In this document: positions 59,987-64,000 of the stretch, in pieces
Numbering within the stretch: position 1 is the stretch's first letter
Layout of the letters: each line of letters begins with the position of its first letter
NCBI RefSeq assembly: GCF_001458315.1
Contig: NZ_CYRX01000031.1
Span: forward strand, 310,001 to 374,000
DNA: 64,000 nucleotides
DNA from: Thalassobacter stenotrophicus
Lineage (GTDB): Bacteria; Pseudomonadota; Alphaproteobacteria; Rhodobacterales; Rhodobacteraceae
Reading direction: 5' to 3'
Program-made: the position numbers and the translations under genes
Notes under the pieces: generated by a model
Databases searched by the model: none
Seen by the model: the letters and a program-made list of their open reading frames with translations, nothing else
Told to the model about the DNA's origin: nothing

Positions 59987-60311
59987 CTACACGATCAAGA
60001 TTGAGGATCTCTGCGTTGAGATGTTCCTGGGGCTGCATGCCTTTGAGAAGGAGAAAACTCAGCGCGTGTTCATCTCGATCGAATTGGATGTTGAGGGCGT
60101 TAATGTCTCTCAGGGCCAGTTTTTTGACTATGATCATGTGGTCGACTACGTGCGCGGCTTTAACCAACAGCGCATCGAGACACAGGAAGAATTAACCGCA
60201 ATGATCCACGCCCACGTAATGGCGCGTGGGTGCCGGGCCGCGCGCGTATATTCACGCAAGCCGGACGTGTACCCCGATTGCGCATCCGTGGGCGTTGTGT
60301 ACCGCGGCTAG
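59979..60311 (+). CDS. folB: Dihydroneopterin aldolase
   Basis: A 110-residue protein with the folB fold: IKIEDLCVEMFLGLHAFEKEKTQRVFISIELDVEGV (conserved Glu and GLHxxE block), FDYDHVVDYVR and a C-terminal YSRKPDVYPDCASVGVVYRG. It converts dihydroneopterin to hydroxymethyldihydropterin and glycolaldehyde. It starts inside the end of the SDR gene (8-bp overlap), consistent with one operon for pterin metabolism. Small and complete. Confidence 0.9.
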   Translation: MTDYTIKIEDLCVEMFLGLHAFEKEKTQRVFISIELDVEGVNVSQGQFFDYDHVVDYVRGFNQQRIETQEELTAMIHAHVMARGCRAARVYSRKPDVYPDCASVGVVYRG

Positions 60312-60318
60312 CCGCCCC

Positions 60319-61629
60319 TTAGAATTGCGCGCGAAAGGTCAGGCCAAACGCCTGTTCTTGGTCGCCAGTTTGCTTTGAGGTCGGAGAGGCGAGATATCCC
60401 TCTAGCCGTCCAAGGGCAAAATCGTATGACGCGCCTAGTCCGACCGAGGTCCGCAAATCGGACGTGTTTTGCAGCGTGCCCGAGGGCGTAACGGGACTAT
60501 CCAGCCCCCATACGCGGCCCACATCCACGAACCCAAACACATCCACGCCGGGTAAATCTGCCAAAACGGGCAGCACAACATCCGTGCGAAGCGCGCCAAA
60601 CCGGGTCCCGCCCAGATCGGTCACGACCGCGCCATCGATATCACGCACGCTGACCCCACCACGCTCAAACCCGCGCAACGATGCCCCGCCCAAAACGAAG
60701 CGATCAGTCGCGCGCGTCACGGCACTGCCCTGCCCCGCAACATGCCCCAGCTCAAGCGTTGAGCGCAGCGCAAAGCCCCCAGGCAAGGGCGCAAATACAT
60801 TGACCTGCCCCTCACTCCGTACCAGTTTTGCATCCCCGGCAATGCCATAGTCCACACTGACCAACGCGCCCCATGTTAAGCGATTAGCGTTCGGATTAGT
60901 TGCCCCAAAACGGTACGAAAGACCAAATTCGGTCGCGTCCTGCGTGCCCGTATCGCCCTGCAAAATCGCCGAGGCCGTGGATGCGACATCGCTGATTTCT
61001 GTCTCGGTGAATGTCACACGCGCCTCGATTTGGCCGCCGCCTACATCCGCCTGGACATAGGGTGCAATAGACATGCGTTCGTAGTCGAACAACGTGTTGT
61101 CATATTCATAGGCGCCGTAAAACAAGCGTACGCCAACCCCAGTAGTTTCGGACAGGGCATCATTGTCAAACACACGGAGCCGCGCGGTCTGTACCTCTTG
61201 GGCGACGATGATTTCACCCAGAACGTCAGCCCCCAATCCCAACGCGTTTTCAAGCGATAGGACAGCCCCGCCAAACACTCCAGTATCGCTGTCATAGCCC
61301 AGTCCAAATGTCAGAAGCCCCTCATAGGATGGGGTTTCATCGACGGTCACAATCAGTCGTGGGCCCTCTGACCGGATGCGGATAAAGTCAAACTCACCGG
61401 TGAATTCCAATGCCTCAATCGCGGCGCGCAGATCATCGGCGTAATAAATTTCACCCGGCCGAAGGTTGGCCGTGGCCAAGACATCTTGGTCGCTAAACCG
61501 CGCGTTACCGTTGACAATAATTTGGCTAAAGGCGCGCGGCACGTCTGCCCCTGCTGTGCTGCCAATGATGCTGGCTGCTATCGCGCTACAAACGGCACAG
61601 GCTGCGGCCGTCGATCTCAAATAACCCAT
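60319..61629 (-). CDS. Short Omp85-like outer-membrane protein with a single POTRA
   Basis: A 436-residue protein: signal peptide (MGYLRSTAAACAVCSAIAASIIGSTAGA), one POTRA domain (RAFSQIIVNGNARFSDQDVLATANLRPGEIYYADDLRAAIEALEFTGEFDFIRIRSEGPRLIVTV), then a beta-barrel ending in aromatic Phe (FRAQF). The barrel has the Omp85 pattern RFVLGGASLRGFERGG (VRGY-like motif, here SLRGF). One POTRA and a short barrel place it with minimal Omp85/TpsB-like members rather than BamA. AAGGGA precedes the start. Partner cargo, if any, is unknown. Confidence 0.8.
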   Translation of the reverse strand: MGYLRSTAAACAVCSAIAASIIGSTAGADVPRAFSQIIVNGNARFSDQDVLATANLRPGEIYYADDLRAAIEALEFTGEFDFIRIRSEGPRLIVTVDETPSYEGLLTFGLGYDSDTGVFGGAVLSLENALGLGADVLGEIIVAQEVQTARLRVFDNDALSETTGVGVRLFYGAYEYDNTLFDYERMSIAPYVQADVGGGQIEARVTFTETEISDVASTASAILQGDTGTQDATEFGLSYRFGATNPNANRLTWGALVSVDYGIAGDAKLVRSEGQVNVFAPLPGGFALRSTLELGHVAGQGSAVTRATDRFVLGGASLRGFERGGVSVRDIDGAVVTDLGGTRFGALRTDVVLPVLADLPGVDVFGFVDVGRVWGLDSPVTPSGTLQNTSDLRTSVGLGASYDFALGRLEGYLASPTSKQTGDQEQAFGLTFRAQF

Positions 61630-61959
61630 AAAAATCCCTTATTCCCATCGACATGCCGCGCAAATACGGACGGTCAAGTGAGTAGCTGCCAGACATAGTT
61701 CCGACGCACTCACTAAACGGTTCAGAGCCGTCGCGCGCACGCGTGAGGATGCTCAGCAATTTTGATACCAAACCTGAAAACCATTTCCGCAAAAGACACA
61801 ATAAGCCCCGAAACACGGCATAAGAGGGGCAAATGATTGCAAAAATACAATCCTTCTCAATCGGTGTTAATAAAGGTTAATAATAAGTTTATAAATAGTT
61901 AATGGTTGCCCTCAAAAGATAGTAAATTTGATTTAAGACACTGAGTGCAAGGATTATTC
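61630..61959. promoter_or_regulatory. Divergent promoter region with phased GTTAATAA repeats
   Basis: 330 bp between the Omp85-like and TolC-like genes. GTTAATAA occurs at 61866-61873 and 61876-61883, exactly 10 bp apart, and GTTAAT again at 61898-61903. The repeats lie about 57-95 bp before the TolC start in very AT-rich DNA, so they look like binding sites on one helix face. Confidence 0.5.
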
Positions 61960-63915
61960 ATGTCCGGAAAGTATATGGCGGCTGCGGCCGCGCTGGCCTT
62001 TGTCGCGGGTTGCACTGGCGAAGGCTCCATCGGGTTATCGCCGGGGGACGTGCCGGGTATACGCGCGATGAACCCATCCGTTGGCGAAGAATTGGACGCC
62101 AACCGCGATGGTGTGTTCATGAACGCTTCGCAGGCGCGCACACGGCTTGATAGCTTTCCGGGCAATGGTGAATTTGACCTGTCGAGTGAAGACCTCAGCA
62201 ACGGTCAATGGCCCGTCGATACCATCACCTATAAGGCCTTTCGCAACACATCGGACCGGGCGATCTATATTCGCCGCGCGTTGGGGCGTTATGCTCTGAT
62301 CGAAGCCCGCGAGCGGGGCCTTGGCACATCGCTGAACGGGGTGCGCCGGGTGGCACATATTTCGGCACCCTCAACGGCTGGGGAATGGTGGGTCCGGTCG
62401 GCCCATCGTGGCGATCTGTTGCCAAGACAGCGCGCGCAGAAAATCTCATTGCCAGACATCATCAACGCGACCGTCCGCAACTCATTCCAAATCGCAGCGT
62501 TCGGTGACCTGCCCGCCATTCGCGGCACAGCGATCCAAGAGGCCCGGGGCCGTTTCGTGCCTGAAATCTTTGCCGACGCCAGCATTGAACGCCGCGATGA
62601 GTTCGCCACAAGTCCTGCAAGTGCCGGCGGTGCCACTCGTCTGACCACGGACGAGGATGATGTCGAATTTGGTGTCCGAAGCCGTCTTCAAACCGGTGGT
62701 GAGATTTCGCTCTCCCAACGGTTCACCACCACTGACACCAACGACACCGCGTTTATCCCCGGGGAGCAGACCGTGTCTCAGACCGCGCTAACTTATGTGC
62801 AACCTCTCCTTCGCGGTGGTGGATTTACCTATACCGATAGCACCCGGCGCATCGCCAACATGGACACCCAGATCGCTGTAGAGGAATTCCACCGTCAAGC
62901 CTCCGCCCATCTATTGGAGGTCGAGCGCGCCTATTGGAACCTGTATGTCGCGCGGTCTGTCTATGCCCAGCGCCGTCATCTGGCCGGTCACGGTGCCCAA
63001 ATCGCCGAGCAAATCGGCAACCGTGAGGGGATCGATGCCGATCCAGTCCTGATCAATCGCGCACGGTCTCTGGCCTCACAGTGGCGGGCCGATATGGTTC
63101 GTGCCAAAGCCGCGATGGAGAACGCTGAATTCCGGCTCGCGGCTCTTGTCAATGACAAGCGGCTTGGACCCGCTGATGTTGAGGTGCTGCCCACGTCGGC
63201 CCCGAACGGTGCGCTGCATCTGTTGTCCACCAACGACACGATCGAGGCTGTTTTCATCCACCGTCCTGAAATCCAGCAAGCGATTTTACAGTACGAAGCC
63301 GCCCTTCTGCGCGAAGGAATGGCCGCCAACGAAAGCCTGCCCGAACTGGACCTTGTCTTAGAGGCCCGCAGCGAAGGGGGCACGGGCGGGCGCAGCCTAG
63401 GGGATGCGTTTGACGACCAATCGGGCAACGTCGGGACCTTGGTCGGGTTGAAATTCTCGGTCCCGCTGGGGTTTGACGAACGCGACGCGCGGTATCATCG
63501 CCGCCGGATCGAGACGGTCCAGCAGGAGCGTCAGGTCATGTCCGCGATCTCAACCGTGTTACTGGAAGTAGACGTGTCGGCGAACGAATACATTGTGGCC
63601 TGCAATGATCTGGTCGCCCAGCGACGCGCGCTTGAGGCCGCACAAGCCGACACAAACGCCATCCAAGCCCGCTGGGACGAAGGTATCGGCGACGCCGGGA
63701 TCGAACTGCTGTCGGCACTGCTGACGAGTTATCAAAACCTCCAAGCCAGTGAGCAAGCCGTTGCCACAGCCCGCGCCACACGCGAAATCTCAGCCGCAAA
63801 TTTGGCTCGCGCGCGGGGTTTGTTGCTGGACCGTTGGGGCCTGTCGATGAACCTGACCCGTGATATCCGGGGCGAGCAGACCTACCAACTCGCGCGGAGC
63901 GGCCGTGATGGTTAA
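61960..63915 (+). CDS. TolC-family outer-membrane lipoprotein with N-terminal extension
   Basis: A 651-residue protein. A signal sequence with lipobox LAFVAGC (Cys18) makes it a predicted lipoprotein. Residues 19-160 have no match I know; from about 163 (SLPDIINATVRNSFQIAAFGD) the TolC/OEP repeats begin, with long helical segments (VEEFHRQASAHLLEVERAYWNLYVARSVY; IQARWDEGIGDAGIELLSALLTSYQNLQASEQAVATARATREISAANLARARGLLLDRWGLS) and beta strands between. It should form a trimeric channel for efflux or type I secretion. The start ATG at 61960 follows AAGGA. Usual TolC proteins are about 450-500 aa, so this is long. Confidence 0.85.
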   Translation: MSGKYMAAAAALAFVAGCTGEGSIGLSPGDVPGIRAMNPSVGEELDANRDGVFMNASQARTRLDSFPGNGEFDLSSEDLSNGQWPVDTITYKAFRNTSDRAIYIRRALGRYALIEARERGLGTSLNGVRRVAHISAPSTAGEWWVRSAHRGDLLPRQRAQKISLPDIINATVRNSFQIAAFGDLPAIRGTAIQEARGRFVPEIFADASIERRDEFATSPASAGGATRLTTDEDDVEFGVRSRLQTGGEISLSQRFTTTDTNDTAFIPGEQTVSQTALTYVQPLLRGGGFTYTDSTRRIANMDTQIAVEEFHRQASAHLLEVERAYWNLYVARSVYAQRRHLAGHGAQIAEQIGNREGIDADPVLINRARSLASQWRADMVRAKAAMENAEFRLAALVNDKRLGPADVEVLPTSAPNGALHLLSTNDTIEAVFIHRPEIQQAILQYEAALLREGMAANESLPELDLVLEARSEGGTGGRSLGDAFDDQSGNVGTLVGLKFSVPLGFDERDARYHRRRIETVQQERQVMSAISTVLLEVDVSANEYIVACNDLVAQRRALEAAQADTNAIQARWDEGIGDAGIELLSALLTSYQNLQASEQAVATARATREISAANLARARGLLLDRWGLSMNLTRDIRGEQTYQLARSGRDG

Positions 63916-63963
63916 GACCATGCGCCGCACGCACCAATGCCACAGTCGCGCGGGGTCCGCATC

Positions 63964-64000
63964 ATGAAGGATCTGCCACGTTTCGAGCCACTAGAAGACC
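63964..64000 (+). CDS. Start of a gene truncated by the window edge
   Basis: The frame MKDLPRFEPLED begins 48 bp after the TolC-like stop, with a GGGG-containing ribosome site, and runs off the right edge. It is too short to name. Genes after TolC-like channels are often periplasmic adaptors or ABC/RND pumps, but this is only context. A 19-codon frame from 63908 ending over this ATG may be a coupling leader. Confidence 0.4.
   Translation, partial: MKDLPRFEPLED

Noticed and set aside
1-64000. CRISPR arrays, insertion sequences, prophage or gene-transfer-agent genes
   Set aside because: No spaced direct-repeat arrays, transposase motifs, integrases or phage structural genes were seen on either strand.

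Overview
The window reads as a chromosomal segment of a marine Rhodobacteraceae (Roseobacter-group alphaproteobacterium). The evidence is gene content and order typical of that family (glpX next to recJ; phoH-ybeY-corC-lnt-metK), a SAM/SAH riboswitch in front of metK (a class known from Rhodobacterales), a VPLPA-type C-terminal sorting motif, high GC with strong third-position bias, and tightly packed operons with 4-bp ATGA overlaps. No phage genes, insertion sequences, integrases or CRISPR arrays were seen. Almost all of it is housekeeping or conserved accessory DNA.

Layout. 0-4 kb: the 5' end of recJ, glpX, an exported thermonuclease-like protein, a DMT permease and a VPLPA-CTERM surface protein closed by a clear terminator. 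4-14 kb (all minus): yebC, a GNAT acetyltransferase, a lipoprotein, an SLC13/TrkA-C permease, a DMT permease, a YmdB-type phosphodiesterase, a UvrD/PcrA helicase, a MATE transporter and two hotdog thioesterases. 14-25 kb (mostly plus): a fatty-acid beta-oxidation island with two paralogous MerR regulators, a long-form acyl-CoA dehydrogenase, a small protein, a GST, thiolase, FadB-like protein and an acyl-CoA ligase. Two perfect TTACGT-N2-ACGTAA palindromes, one before the second merR and one before the thiolase, suggest one regulator controls both transcription units. 25-31 kb: a degenerate M48-like membrane protein, an exported Cys-rich protein, and the nucleoside salvage operon cdd-deoA-deoB-add-upp.

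31-38 kb: a hybrid histidine kinase paired with an NtrC-like regulator whose ATPase motifs are eroded, propionyl-CoA synthetase, trmB, a small DUF6356 protein divergent from an Lrp/AsnC regulator that shares its dyad promoter, and a ClpP-like periplasmic protein. 38-46 kb: metK with its riboswitch, lnt, corC, ybeY, phoH, then a roughly 800-bp gap holding two oppositely oriented terminators that no annotated gene explains, then miaB. 46-53 kb: an Hsp20 gene with a possible ROSE thermometer leader, a trypsin-like protease, and the glycolate oxidase operon glcD-glcE-glcF with a dyad over a TATAAT promoter. 53-64 kb: a methyltransferase, a lone trpA, ychF, a YghU-type GST, tRNA-Ser(GCT), an orphan Tat-exported solute-binding protein, a FolM-like SDR overlapping folB, and a short Omp85-like protein divergent from a TolC-like lipoprotein whose promoter region carries phased GTTAATAA repeats.

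Starts given here often lie downstream of the longest open frame. They were chosen from Shine-Dalgarno sequences, signal peptides and expected N-termini. Function calls come from recognising protein motifs by eye; no database search was run.
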